64,000 bases of DNA, taken from the NCBI GenBank assembly GCA_013399115.1, contig VXAA01006076.1, positions 170,054-234,053 of the forward strand. Direction: 5' to 3'. This DNA is from Anseranas semipalmata. Taxonomy: Eukaryota > Chordata > Aves > Anseriformes > Anseranatidae. The translations under genes were made by a program, and so were the position numbers. The notes under the pieces are model-generated. The model ran no database searches and was not told where the DNA came from. It saw nothing but the letters and a program-made list of their open reading frames with translations. This document shows positions 38,961 to 52,500 of the stretch, one piece after another (position 1 is the first letter of the stretch; every line of letters begins with the position of its first letter).

Positions 38961-40935
38961 GCTTAAATTGTGAACGCTAACAGACACCAGATAGTTGGGT
39001 CTATGTGGGTGGGTAGGTGGGTGAACATCCAAAACTGAACTTTTGAACTCTCCAGCAGAAGCCTGCTACTTGCTAGTTACAATGGATGTAAGCAGGCTGT
39101 AAATTTTGAAGGCACCTGGACTAAACAAAAGTGGCATGTCTTTCAATTAAGGAAGAGACATGAGACAGAACCACCAATTAGAAGGCTGATCACATGCTGT
39201 GCTTCTTCACGTATACTACTAGAATTGGCAAAATTGGTGTTTTGTGGTTTCAGAAAGAAGAGGAGTCCAACAAGAAGTGATCCCACACAGAGAAACAGTG
39301 GTCTTGGAAAGAAGAAAGGGGCCTGGAAAGAGGAAGGTGAAGACTCCAGCTGGAGGAAAGATCCTAGAAGTGGGGGAAGATCTGGGAGATCAAAGAGCTG
39401 AGTGGATACGAATGCTGGGGGATGCCCAGGGGTGTTGGCCAATAGCAGCTAAGACTGATACCTGCAAACAATAGCACAGTGTGAAGCAACATGATTTTTT
39501 GCCCAGGCTTCCCAAATCAACAGCAATCTCCCCATAGGAAAGGAAACTTAAGGCCTAGTAAACACAACACTGATGGGGGAGCATGTGAATGAGAGATAAT
39601 CGAGAAGGGTAAAAGCTCTGACCTCGATTGTTCTTAAATAAGCCCCAGTATCCAGCTCCACTACAGCTGTTGCCAACCTGTGACAATAATGTTCAAAGAA
39701 TGGAACGCAGAAGAGATTCATCCATCACGACAGCTCATAGTGGATACACAGGCTGTACCACAGGGCTGCTGGATGCCAACAGCAACCGCAGCACTAGAGA
39801 GAACTTAACCTCATTTTCCTCCCCCCAGCCTGCTCTGCCACTCTCCAGGAATCTCTGGTTTCCAAGAGCTTTCCTCTCAACTCAACTGATCAAGTCACAT
39901 GCCATCACCTAAAGTGGCAATAACCAGAGGAAGGGGAGGGCAGGAAACTGCAGCTGGGATGAGATCACTGCTCCATTCCTGGCATTGAGGATTACCAGGA
40001 CAGCACAGGACTAGGGGAGCAGTGGAGCTACATGGGGAGTTTGCCACTGGGGAGAGACTCCAAAAACTTATGCATAACCCCATCTTCCCTGAGGTGAGGA
40101 GCAGGGGAAAGCAGATCTTTAGTTGGACTTCTGTATGTTTCCAGCAGTGTGGCAGAGAAACAGTAAACAGGAAAATTACCTACCTTTTATCCTTCCCTCC
40201 CTTTCCCCAGTGAGTCTGTAGCCAGTAATGATCATTCTCACTGTAATCACAGGGAAATATGACGTTAAATGAGTGGGCCACAACTACAAGGAGGCAGCAA
40301 CAGAAATGGGAACAGCTCTTGGGAGGTGGAATGCCTGATCTCCTGCTGCAGTGCTAAGCCACATGCTTGGGAAGAGCAGACGTGATCCAAAACCTCTCAG
40401 ATGTGAGCAATTCTCAGACTCCTACAATAATCCCTTTCTCGGCTCAGCTGGAAGAAAAAATAGACAAACACCAAAACTACCAATCCATTTGCAGTGAATC
40501 ATCTGGTTACCAGTCACTTTTGTATGACATAATTTGCCTGGTATTCATAAACTGCTTTTTGCTCCCTGATGTTCCAAACCAGCAAATTTACAACAAGCAA
40601 AGCCTTCCACATAAACCCTGCAGGGAGAAAGCTTGCAGGGCTATTGCCTTAGTTCACTGGTTTGGATGCACAAGCCAGGCTGCAGCTATGTAGGCATGAA
40701 CATTACTAGAGCAGGGCATGCCCACATCCACTGCAAGAGCACAAGGAGCTCATGGACTCTCCTGTAGCCCAAGGACAGAGATTCCAAAATCCTTCACTCC
40801 ACAAGGGGCTGCATTAGGCAGTGAGTTAGAAGATTGTGTTTGCTGGATCTGAAAATCACTGGCCATTTTCCCAATCTCAATGTCTCAATCTCCATATACA
40901 GTGTTCATACACTGTACGTTGGACCCTGGCCACAG

Positions 40936-40999
40936 CCACAGTTTGGCTAGCATCTGAGGCTTATGATCCACAATTTAGCTAGCATCGGAGACTAACTAA
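40936..40999 (+). repeat. tandem duplication, period 32
   Basis: CCACAGTTTGGCTAGCATCT (from 40936) is repeated 32 bases later as CCACAATTTAGCTAGCATCG (from 40968), each followed by a GAGGCT/GAGACT end. About 85% identical by eye. Confidence 0.75.
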
Positions 41000-43762
41000 G
41001 CTTGCTTTTCTATCTGAAAAAAAATATATATATTTTATGCCAAAAATATAAGAACATCACGTTGCTTGACCTTCTAATGAAGCTTAGCAGCTGAGTACAT
41101 ATTTCTTATAAGTTGTTAACATGGTGACAAAATAAAGTTGAGAAATAAGAAAGGATGCTTCTTGCTGGGAAGCACATCAGGAAGAAACCCACTTCTAAGC
41201 TAATTTCTTTGTGACTGCCAGGCACTTACTTTCCTATAGACCAACATAGAAAACAGCATTTTAATATTGAAAAATTATGGGTTAATGTGACTTTAGGATT
41301 GCAAGCAGCATACTAATCTTATTTAAAAAAAAAAAAATGTTTTACAGATTAATTGTAGTTTCCTTCACTGAAAAGCTATTTAAAAACAAACAAACTGAGA
41401 AGTCCGGTTAGATTTTAAATTTAGCACTGTTATATGAGTCCATTCACTTGTAAACTGAATTTGGGTAGCATAACTAGTTATTTAAATCCTCAGTCAAAAA
41501 AGGGAAAAAGTAATTGCATCAGATGAATTTCTTAATAATTCAGGACACATTTTTGATATGCATGCCGCAAGACCAATTAATTCATAATTTTATGGGAGGT
41601 GTCACAAACTAGCACTTTTGCAGACATTCTTACTTTTTGTCTTTTTATGGAGACAGAAGGGCCTTTTTTTTTTTTTAAGTCTATTGTATCACTGTTGTTT
41701 TGTGTGCTAGTTTTTTTAGGGAAGCTGTAGCAATCAGCGGAGAATTTAGCTCCATCTTAATAGTTACCTAGACTCAATTCTTGGGATGTTTGTTTTAAAC
41801 AAACAGCTAAATAGAGCATGATCATGGACTGAACAGACAAAAAAGCACTTTCTGATTTCTACCCAGCCTGTGCAGGATGAGCCCACTGCACCACAGAGTT
41901 ATCTGCAACAGAGCTAAGTGGAGCAGTCCAAAACAGAGCCAGGAAGAAAGTGAGTAATCAAGGAGCACTGGGAGGGCCAGGGCAAGAACTCCGTCGATAC
42001 CTATTTAACAGTATTCACATACCCATATCTCAATACTCTGATCCTTGGGCAGAATGTACTGATAATGGGTTGCTTGCCTGTATTTCACTGCACATCCCCT
42101 CTGCTAGAAATAGCATAAAGTCAATTAAATATTCTTTCAACACATACCCAGGCTGTACTATCAAAGATTTCCAGGAGATAGTAGCTACTGCTCAGCAGAA
42201 TGATGAATCAATATATTAAACTTTCCAGGGCATTTACATCATGTGTGCTGATGATATTAACAGAATAACCAATTTTGCAAAATGCCTTCAAGTGACAAGC
42301 TGAATTGGCACTAACAAATTAACCCCATGCCCTAGCAGGGAAGGGGAATGCAGCTGCAGCAGCTATTCTAATGGATTAAGAATCTTTCACACTAGGAGTT
42401 AAATATTATGAAACTCCATGTAAGTCATTTTACAAGAAAATCTTAAAACCTCTAACTAGAGACTTAAAACCAAAACCCAACAACAACAAAAACTAATAAA
42501 AACCAATAAAAAAGGCAAGCTCATTGCAATTTTTCCTTTCCGATAACCAACCGTGACAAAATAGTAACCCCGTGAATAATTCCATTTTATGTCTGTGCAC
42601 TTACTTGTACTTTTTTATAGAGAGTACGAGGAAGGAAGAAAGGACTTTTTCTGCAAAGCAGTCACTTCAGAGCTGCTAGCTTTGCACAGTTAGGGGGGTA
42701 ATGGTATCGTTCTTTTCAGCTTCAGATATAGGAGACACTTACCAATTCCCCCCCCCCCAACAGCAGTCATTTCTTTAATTCAGCAGCTACAAACATTAGG
42801 GTTCACTCATGCTTCAAACATGGCCCATGGCAAGAATGTCACTGACTCCCTGGGGAACAACTGAATCCCTAAAAAGCTACATGTCACAGCTGACATAAAT
42901 ACTGTGTTCCGGCTAGGTGTACTTCCTTGAAGTTGTCACAAATTAAAATACCCTTAGAAATGCAAGGCTGCTCAACCACAATCAGCCTTGAATCCATTAA
43001 ACAAGAAAGGGATGCACCTGCTAGAAAGGTGTAGAAAACAGCTCTTGTGAACTGTTTACAAGCAGAATCTCTAAACAAGAGATCAAAAAATATGCTGATT
43101 TACCTGAACTGTGGCACTATTACCCTTTGATGTCTCTCTCCTCTGAATTTTTTCAATACTTGATGAAACATGAAAGCTCTGGTCTTTTTCCAAAGGTGAA
43201 AATAAATGCTTTTGAGACTACTGTAACATATTGGACACTAAATCCTTTCTCACTTTCTGTCCTAAACTGGACTGTTGCCAGCTCATGCATTATCTTAGTG
43301 TTTTTCTTAAAGCTACAGCGATATGAGTCAGAAGGATCTCAGTTTTTAATTTTTCTTCATTTTTAACCAAGTAAGAATAATTTAGCATTTGTGGTTCTGG
43401 AAGGAAGGGCTTCAATATCACCTATTGAAGCGCAAAACCTAGCTAGAAAATTGTGCTCTTTCCCTAAATTGAAATAAAAAATAAAATCCTGAGTTTTACC
43501 CTGGTTCAGGGTGGTCATATACTTCACCAATCACTCAATGCTTAGAGCTAATCCTACCAAGTCTATAGCATTTGTTACTTCAATACCTACTGTTTATCAC
43601 TCTGCATACGTGTGAGAGAGAGTGCAATAGCAGTTGCAAGTAAATATGTACACCTTTAGTCCTTCTTGCCCCCCAAAAGTTTTGGGTATGTAGTCATTTT
43701 GGGGAGTGAGCCAAGCAGGTAGGAGGTACATAGGCTCCGTATCTTTAGGTATGAACAGAAAC

Positions 43763-43799
43763 AGATAGATAGATAGATAGATACATACATACATACATA
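43763..43799 (+). repeat. compound (GATA)n(CATA)n microsatellite
   Basis: Five AGAT units followed by four ACAT units. Confidence 0.95.
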
Positions 43800-44159
43800 A
43801 GAAGACAGGCAGAGGAGCAGCACTACCACTGTTCCTGCCATGGCATATAGCCCCTGCTCATTCCCAATCAGACATTAGAGAATCACATAGGCACACTCCC
43901 CTTGAAAGGCACCTCTGTAAAACAGGCCTCCCTAGATCCACAGCTCTCAAAAATCTTGTTTGATTTATAAATGCAGTACTCAGCTCATTTCTAAAGCAAT
44001 CACTTACCTATCTACATCTAAATATATTTCAAAGTTTAGAATTAAAAAAAAAAAAAGTACTTTAAACTATTCCTTTAATCTATTCCCCACTAACACATGC
44101 TGTCTCTGCTGTCCTCCCAACTCCAGATGGTAAGGCATTTCCAAAAAGCTATCACTTTT

Positions 44160-44292
44160 TCTGGATGTCTTTCTAAAATACAACCCAACCAGACGCTGAG
44201 TTTGATGCCACTATTAGGGGCTGGATTCTTTGGCTTGAGTTATGCAGAAGATCTGATTAAATTATTATAGTGGCTTCTTTTGGCCTTAAAAC
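44160..44292 (+). repeat. CR1 LINE 3' end
   Basis: GGATGTCTTTCTAAAATACA, then GAGTTATGCAGAAGATCTGA and TAGTGGCTTCTTTTGGCCTT, follow in order the 3' end of an old amniote CR1 subfamily (gatgtctttctaaaagata ... tgttatgcaggaggtcagactagatgatcataatggtcccttctggccttaaaa). The match runs over about 130 bases and stops at the GGCCTTAAAA that normally precedes the terminal short repeats. Confidence 0.72.
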
Positions 44293-47200
44293 AAAAACAA
44301 TACAAAACAACATATAACATCTAATTCCCTTTTTCCCCTTCCAAAGACCACAAATAGCTGTGGACTAACTTTCTTCTACAGAAAGAAATCTAACAGTACA
44401 TGCTGTGGGTATACCAACCCATGCCAGTGAAGTAATCTCATTTGTTTCGTCCTCATGCTGATTGCACAGCATTTCTGGGAAGCGGAGCTTTTGGCTCACG
44501 AATCAAGACCCACAAATGTTATTCTTACTGTTGCATTAAGCTCTGTGCAACATGTGGTGCTAAGAGTGTGGAAGACTTGGTGCCTGTGGACAGGTTTGCA
44601 TGCTGTACCTGCACCTTACCTTCCACAGGAGGATGTGAGCCAGTCTGGGGCTGCTTTCAGGTCTAACTCCAACACTGGAGATGGCTTTTGGTTTTTAACT
44701 CTCCATGAGAAAACAGACTTTGGAAGGCACTAGGAGGTTTGGTAGGATACTCTGTATCTCAAGGAAAGTGACAGAAACTAGGCGCATTCCAGATTCAAAC
44801 TGTAATTTGCAAGAACTAATACCAACCTTTACTGTTAGTAGCTGCACTTCTTACAGATGCTGACAAGAGTGACATAGCAAGGTATCTGGGGAGTAGTCCC
44901 AAATACAGAGTCAAAAACTTTGCAAAGGGACGCTTGTTGGGAGTCACTCTGCCTGGCATTATTTAGCATCAACAGCATAATTTGTGTGGCAGTTGTGCTA
45001 TCTAGTGATTAGAATAGAATTTAGTGCATTAATGAATGGTATATGCCCATTCTGACCCATCCAGAAGCATTCTGAGAAACTTTGGGGAGAGAACTAAATA
45101 TCATAAAAAAGCAGCAGGCCAAGATTTACACAGCAAGTCAAAATTTAGCCCCAGTGTAGTGCAGCTGGATTTTTTTTTTTATTTAAATAGCCAAATTCTG
45201 ATTTGGCAGAAATCAATTAAATTCAGCTTTCTGGCCCAAAGCTTCCTAAAGACAAACCCTCAGACTTCATCAAGTCATTTGTTTCTTGACAGGACTGAAA
45301 AATGCATCCCGGCACTTGTAACGCTGGGAGAATACCAAACCTGCTTGCTCTGAGTCCAACTTATCCCAGATGCTGCAGTTACTAATCAATGTCAGTTTGA
45401 TTTTACACTAATATCCCAGTCAATCTTTGGGATTTCAGTTGCAGCAGACCCTCATTACAGATCCCTAGCATGCATACACTGGCTGCGAAAGTATAAAAAA
45501 TATGGCAGTATAGGATAAAGACATAGGTGGCCATTTATTTTAATTTGTTTTGCCATGTGTATAATAAAACACTTCTTGCCAAAAGCAAATGCATATAACA
45601 GTATGTTTTCTGTATCTTGCATCTGATTTTGGTGTTGCTAAATCTTATGACTGAAAGCAGTGTGAGCAAATTTATTACTAAAATTTATATCACAGGGTGA
45701 ATTTCCTTCTTTAAACTGGGCTGCTGATTAAAGGAGGTGCAGGAGAAGGTTAGGAGTGGAAATGTTACTTTTTGTAACACCTTCAGATCCAGTACAATCG
45801 TTTGACTGACAAACACAGACAACTCTTAGTTCAATTTGGTCCGTACAGCTAGGAAAAAACAAGATTTGCATAAGCTGCCAGGTCTATTTAGTCAGGAGAA
45901 TAGATTTACTTTACAAATGTTTATAAATGAAAAACTCTCCTTAGTGTTCTTCCCTGTTTTCTATGCCAGCCATTTCCTGTTACGTGGATTTCTCAAGTCA
46001 AACAAAATTTATTAGAGACTGAGGGAGTATAAGCATGCCTTTTACATGCAAAGGTGTTGGTGGATGATGTGCCTGATGAAACCACAGCTGATCAAACCAC
46101 AACCTTAGGGAAGAGAATGAAGTCTTTGTTCTTTGAATTTAGTGAGAAAGACAAAGGGACTTTCCTTTCTCTTGAAGAAAAAGAAAGTCGTTCCCAAGTA
46201 GAATAACCATACAGACAGGGAAATTAAGCGGACAGCAGGTGAGCTTTTTAAAATGACAAAATGGAATCAAAAAAAGGTAAATGTTATGACCATTAATTAT
46301 ATTAGCTGCTCAGATGCAAAGAAAGGAAAAGTTGTAATTCAGATATAATGTCCTTCAAAGTCTCTACATATTTTAGCAATTCAAACGGCCAATTTACATC
46401 AAGCAGAGCTTGTTTGCTCAACTCTGACATATAGGACTAGTTGTATGTCAATACATAACATCTTTAAGCCCTCTTTCACCTGAAGTTCCCCAGTTAGTTT
46501 TAAGTAACATACACACATTAGATTAACTCTCTCCATACAGATCATCTTCTTGGTTACAGATCTCTTTGTAGGCTGGATGGCCTCTAGGAAATATGTCAAT
46601 AATTTGTAACTTAGCCAGACCCCTTCCAAATAATATTCAGTATTCAATAGCACTCATACTGTCCTAATCCCAAGTGTCTGTTTATAATCTGCATTATGTT
46701 TACTGATGCAGCTGACATTGCAACTAGAAAGAGAAGACATCTGCTGCCAAAGAGAGTATAAACATTAACATTTAGCAAGGTCCTAGGAATGACTGAACCT
46801 AGGCAGATACATTCAGAATAGATCGATTGTTTTTCTCATCCCTTTCATGAAATCCAAGATGACATTTTTCAGGTTTGGTAAGCGGGACTTTGTTATTCCT
46901 CCACACACCCCTTTCATTTTCGCATGTGTCTCATTTCTTGGCTCTGGCTGGGACCAGGAACAAGGGCAGGATGCTCTCATCTTTCCAGCCTGACTAGAAG
47001 GAAATATTAGAAATTTGATGAAGAGCATGTCCTCTGGAGATTTCCAGCCCAGTTTTGCAGATGCAGCTGTTGTTCAGACAAGCAAGTAGACTTCTGGGTG
47101 CTTTCTTGAATGGAATTATTTTGTTGCCCTGCAACATTAATAAAAGCAACCATGGGATAAGGTTGTTGGAGGAGATTAGTGGAATCTGTAGCTACCTAAA

Positions 47201-49244
47201 ATCTGTAGTTTCAGCTCAGTTTTATGAGTGCTGGTACTCAACACACTGATGTCCTCAATTCTCACCAACATTGCATTTTCTAAATGATCTGACTCCTAGA
47301 GAGCAGCACTCAAGCACGTTTGCTTTGCTTAAATAGACCCACCACTGAGCAAAATTGCTCTTTCATTTACAAGCACAGAAAAGCTGTTCAGCAGGCATTT
47401 AGCCTAAGCTATCCAGCTTGTGCTTTGCTACAGCTTTCCGCTTTCCTGTCCCTCTTACTAGTGCCAGCTTGAGTACCTCATTGCCTGGCTACGTTGCACA
47501 ACATAGGCCAACGTAGTGGCTGTCTTTGGTAGACATCACCTTTCCCCCACTGTAAACATCTCCAGTTCAATTAGTGAAATATCATTTGCACAGTCAATGG
47601 CTGTGACATCAGTGGAAGCTCTCTGTGTGTTAGGATGTGCACTAAACACAGTGCTGAACGGAGTGGAGAATTTTGCCCTTATTTAGTGAAAATAGCTTGG
47701 ACACATGTTGAACTGATGAGCTCAACTGGGTGTACAGCAAATAGCCACAGTGATTTGTCAAGCTTTATTTAACACTCCTAAATAGGTTTATTTTGTTAGA
47801 GCTGAGCCATTCTAAAGCCTTTGGACTTGGGATCCAGTGTGCAAAACAACATTAAGTAGAGGAATGTGTGAAGGGGAAATCCATACAAAGTATCTGTAAA
47901 CAGATACTGGTGCTTACAGTGTGATCTGTGATTATTTAAATGGATTCTCTAACACATTCTTGCTTGAAAACATTAACTATACTTGTTATTCTGTCACGCT
48001 ACAGTAGCTGGCCATATGGTAGCTCCCCCATTTTGGAGTGTTGTTTATTTATTTAATCCAGTATGGAACATACATTACATGACAAATTAGCCATATATTG
48101 CCCTAATGAATTGATATTTAGATCTAGCCAATGCATTAATTTTGCTAATTAAATGTCAATATGTGCCCAAGAGTGCAGCTCTTCAGCATCATAAATGTCA
48201 CAAATTAGCAAATTGACAGAATCATTTAGAATGATACTGGTCCAGATTACAAGCAAACTCTGCCGTGCATCTCCTGTGACACAGCTCTGGGAGAGAGAAG
48301 AGGAGGCAGAGTGGGGAGCTAGGACAGAGAAAGGAGCCAAAAGTTTGAATGTGAACATACTGTTAGAGGATGTCACTTCTGAGCTCAGCAAAATCAGCTG
48401 GTGCAATTGCCTAGCATTAACAGTCTTACATAATGGTCCCTAACAAACACCATCGATCTTAATTTTAATGGGCTTGAATCATTTTTTTCACCCGGTTGTT
48501 TTGAGTGCTTGTGACAGAGAAAGGTCTGCAGCAAAGAGAAAAGTCTTCTTTGTCCCTCCCTCCTCTGAGGGAGGGTTAGGATTTTCCAGCCAGGCTTCTG
48601 TTACCTTGCACACAGGAACCCACCAAAGATTTAACAAGTAAAAACTGCTATTTCTGTTACATACTTCACTCCAACAATTCTAGTTTCTCATCTTCTAAAG
48701 GTGATCTGATCTCCATTCCCTCAGGGCAATTCAGCTACAAGAATTTCTCAAACTTTTCTTTGTATCTTTTGGTCTTTGGCTGCCTGAATCCACTGATGTT
48801 AAATCCCAGCATCTTAATGCCAGTCCAAGATGATAAAGCAGCCCCACAGAAATCATGACACATTCAGTTATCAACTCTGATGGAGCAAATTGATCTAGGG
48901 ACTTGTTTGCCTATTCTGTGGTGATATTGCCCAGATTTTCCACTACCATTACTGCTGAATTTCTGATGTTTGTTTTTTTTTTTTCCTATCTTCGGCATAT
49001 GTTTAAAATACTGCCTATTGCAATATATTAAAGAGACTTGCATAAGAATTATTTCAAGAAAACACAATTTCATGCTGTAACTGTAAGAAGTTTTGAAGTT
49101 TTTAAATTTTCAAGACTGATTCTGAAGAAAAACTAGCACCTGAAAAGACACTCGGAAATCACACACTTCTGTAGGAAAAAAAATGCCCTTCAACTATCAC
49201 CAAGGGTTGCATTTGCACCAGCCCAACGCAAAACTACTCTGCAC

Positions 49245-49258
49245 TGCCACCTTGTGAC
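49245..49258 (-). promoter_or_regulatory. CTCF-like motif in a small CpG-bearing patch
   Basis: TGCCACCTTGTGAC reads on the - strand as GTCACAAGGTGGCA, agreeing with about 11 of 13 positions of the CTCF core. The surrounding 120 bases have several CpGs, unusual here. Binding is not shown. Confidence 0.3.
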
Positions 49259-49579
49259 AAGAAGACGTGCACAGTGGGAGTCCGGCTTTGCGTACTCAAA
49301 TCTGTCATGACAGCAGCGGTGAAAAGCGATAGAGATGTATACTCGCTGTGAAAACCTCACACTAAACACTTGTTTACATGTCTTGACGACAAATATCTTA
49401 AAGTACTACAAGGAAAGGCTTCATTTTTCAGTGCAGTACTGTCTTCAGAAGGTGACTGTAGTTATAGAAGGGCACTGTAGAGTTATCCTGGCTCCTCTTT
49501 CTGACATTGCTAGTAACTATTACTAATTTATTAACTGAACCTTGGCAAAGTCACCTCATGACTGTGTTCACCCCCACCC

Positions 49580-49597
49580 CAAAAAAAAAAAAAAAAA
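49580..49597 (+). repeat. A homopolymer
   Basis: A run of A after a C-rich CACCCCCACCCC stretch. Confidence 0.9.
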
Positions 49598-52500
49598 GAT
49601 AGCAACTCTAATTTATGTCTCTACAGATCCTTTCCTCAGCTGTTGTCTAATCCAGTAGAAATAGAGTTCTCTAACCTGAGAACTTCTGTGCTCCTCCAAA
49701 AGCACTTCAGCTGCTTGCTTTGTATCCATGCATGTCAAAGCCACATCAACATCCATAAAACAGGTTTTCTTCTACTGTATTCCTGCACCTCACTGGTCTT
49801 TGCAGAGCACACTAAGGAGAGTGAGCACTAAACCAAAAAGTTTTGGGGAACAGTGAAAAGTTAATATTGTCCGTCTTATCCCATACACATAGGGATAATT
49901 CATTACCTTCTGTTTAAGCTCTTCTCAGCATAATTTATTTAGTATTTGTTGACCTAAAGGAGAGAATAAGCATGACTTTTACCCTGTAGTTAGAAAACTT
50001 ACTTGGTAAATAGGACAGTTGTGCTATAGTTTCTTGTTCTATTAAATCATTAACACAACATAGCGGCACCAGAAATCTAAGGGAATTGCTCAAGCAAAGC
50101 AGAAATTCAATCGTTTTTCTCAGGTCTCATGACAAGGATGCAAAAGTGAAATTACCTCTCTAGACCTTATGTAGAATGAATTTCTCTTCATTCTTTCACG
50201 AAAAGCTATCCAAATCCAAGAAAGCACCCAAAACTAAAAACAAAACAACAACAACAAAAAGTGGGGAAAAAAAAAAAGCCTAACCTTCTCAAATATCTAG
50301 TAAGGTAACACACACACACAAAAACTATCTAGTTTCTTTTACTAATAACCAGTGTTCTAATTTTTGTAGGAAGCTAAAACATGATTTGTGGGAAGTCTTC
50401 ACACCTAATTCTGGACTACACATTCTGCTAGACAGACAGATGACTAAGCAGGGACTGTCTCAGCTCTTCACCAGTTCTGTGACTTCTGCCAACTTTCCCC
50501 AGCTATTGAAAAGAACAAGTAATATTCTCTAACCATATAGGAGTATAATGAAAGTCATGACTTAGTTCTATCAATAAACAAGCTTTGAAGACTTCAATGA
50601 AAGACACCATTTAAATGCAAGTCACTGCAACATTTAAAATCAAAATTCGATTTTGTTAGGAATGATGCTGGGGAGGAAATGTTTGACAGAAATGCTTTAT
50701 TGCTTGTCTGAAATAAAACTACTGGAAACTAATTAAGGTCTGGCTTTTGGAATGCCTTCCTTGGTAGAATCAAACTGCAACAATGAGATTTAATATTAAA
50801 TACATTTTAGGATAAATACTCATTTCCACATTATGGTTTCTGTAGTTACAGGAAACAAAACCATTATTGATTAAACGGTCTGAAATAGTTTAATAGCTTC
50901 TCTTTCAAAAATCATCTAGCTCTTCCTTTGTCATAATTATTTGAAAAAACCTAAATAGCCATCTGTGCTCTGGAGAGAGAGAGATTCATGCTTGTGACTA
51001 AAGCCCTTAAAATAAAGTGAAATAAGAACAGCAGGCCTGACTCTACCACCACTGGAAGTAGAACAGTTCTACTAGAAACCTAACTCCACATCAAGGAAGT
51101 CTAGTACAACTCATCAATGCACAGTATGTCTGGTCAAGTCTGACAGACAAGTAGCCAGCTACCTGTTCTATCTCATGGAGAGCCAGAAACTAAAAGTAAT
51201 TTTTTTCCAGACAAAACCCTTTAGATTTAATGCACAGTTCTCAAGGCACTGTGCTTAGTATTGCCTTATTACTCAGCTCTACAAATACGCATCAGAGTTC
51301 ACAATTCAAATGTATTTACCCATGGCGCTTTTGGGGCCACGTTGTCCCTTATGCACAAGTTATCCCTCAATGTGTGCAGTAGCTTCCTACTGATTTAAAT
51401 GGCAACTGCTTTTGGTATCATTGCTGAAAAAAAAAAAAATAGACCTTTTTGCCTAATTTCCTTAATCCTACAAAATCTCAAGACGAATTACCCAAAGAAA
51501 CTGTTCTGCTTTGATTTATTTTGGATGTAAGAGAGAATAGCACTCAACAATTCATCTAAGTAGAAATGTTTCCCTAAGCAGAGGTATTTCTTCTTAAACA
51601 GGTAAAAATGTAAAATTTGCGTGGCCTTCTCTGCCAGTTTTATATTTAGTTACCTTGAACATAAAACATTACTTGTCTGTAGACTTGTGTTCATCTGTGA
51701 ACAGTCTGACATTTCTGGCATCTTAAGTTCAGCTCATCATACAAGTTTGATAGCCTTGAGCAAGCAAAACATCACATAACAGTAGAGTTGGATATAGTAA
51801 CCACGATTTGCGATGCTTCACTATATGTATGTCAGAACTATTGAGGGTGGCCAAAAACAGCTTGCCTAGCAGTAAAATGTAACTTTCAACTTCTCTTTAC
51901 TTGTAACAAAAGGGCAAAGATAAAGTTATGCAAAATTTATTTGAATTTAGTGTTTTATAGAAAAAAACACATTTCACATTCTAAGCAGCATGGATAATCT
52001 TAAACCTGCATGTATAAGCAAACACAGCCATTAACTTAAATTTGACTCAAAGAACCCAGCAGGAACACCATAAAAACAAGAGAACCTATTAGAGCTTCTT
52101 GCAGCCCTCCACCAGAGCCTCACCTCACTTCTCAGTTCTGTGGAATTTCCCCTCCCTTATGGACTTGGAAGAAGATCCAGATTCCTACAGCTGAATGCTA
52201 AATGATATTGGAAAGTTGCAAGTCCAAGAAGGAGTGAAAGTTCACAGCTTGCTGACTCCCGTGTTACCAACCAATCTTGAGCCCAAACTCCCACGTGGAT
52301 CCCAACTAAGGAATTAAGGATGACACTTTGGTAGGGGGTCATGCACCTCCATAGGAATATAAAGCCTGTCCATCCTTCACCTAATGCAGACTCATCTAAG
52401 CCTCATGTTACAAAGAAATTCTAACAGATCTGTAAATATCCCCAGCAGACCGTTCACCAGCTGCTATGACTAATTCCAAAGAAATATATGATTTAATTCT

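Larger units (their letters stand above)
23917..44159. other. no gene recognised; intergenic or intronic sequence
   Basis: I searched this 20 kb for PDE6H- and ARHGDIB-like coding motifs, expected near RERG from mammalian gene order, and recognised none. The largest ATG-initiated open frame is 146 codons (30576-31016), without a known domain. Contents that can be named are MIR remnants, simple repeats, a CpG-bearing patch near 28.5 kb and a 32-bp duplication near 40.95 kb. Confidence 0.6.
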
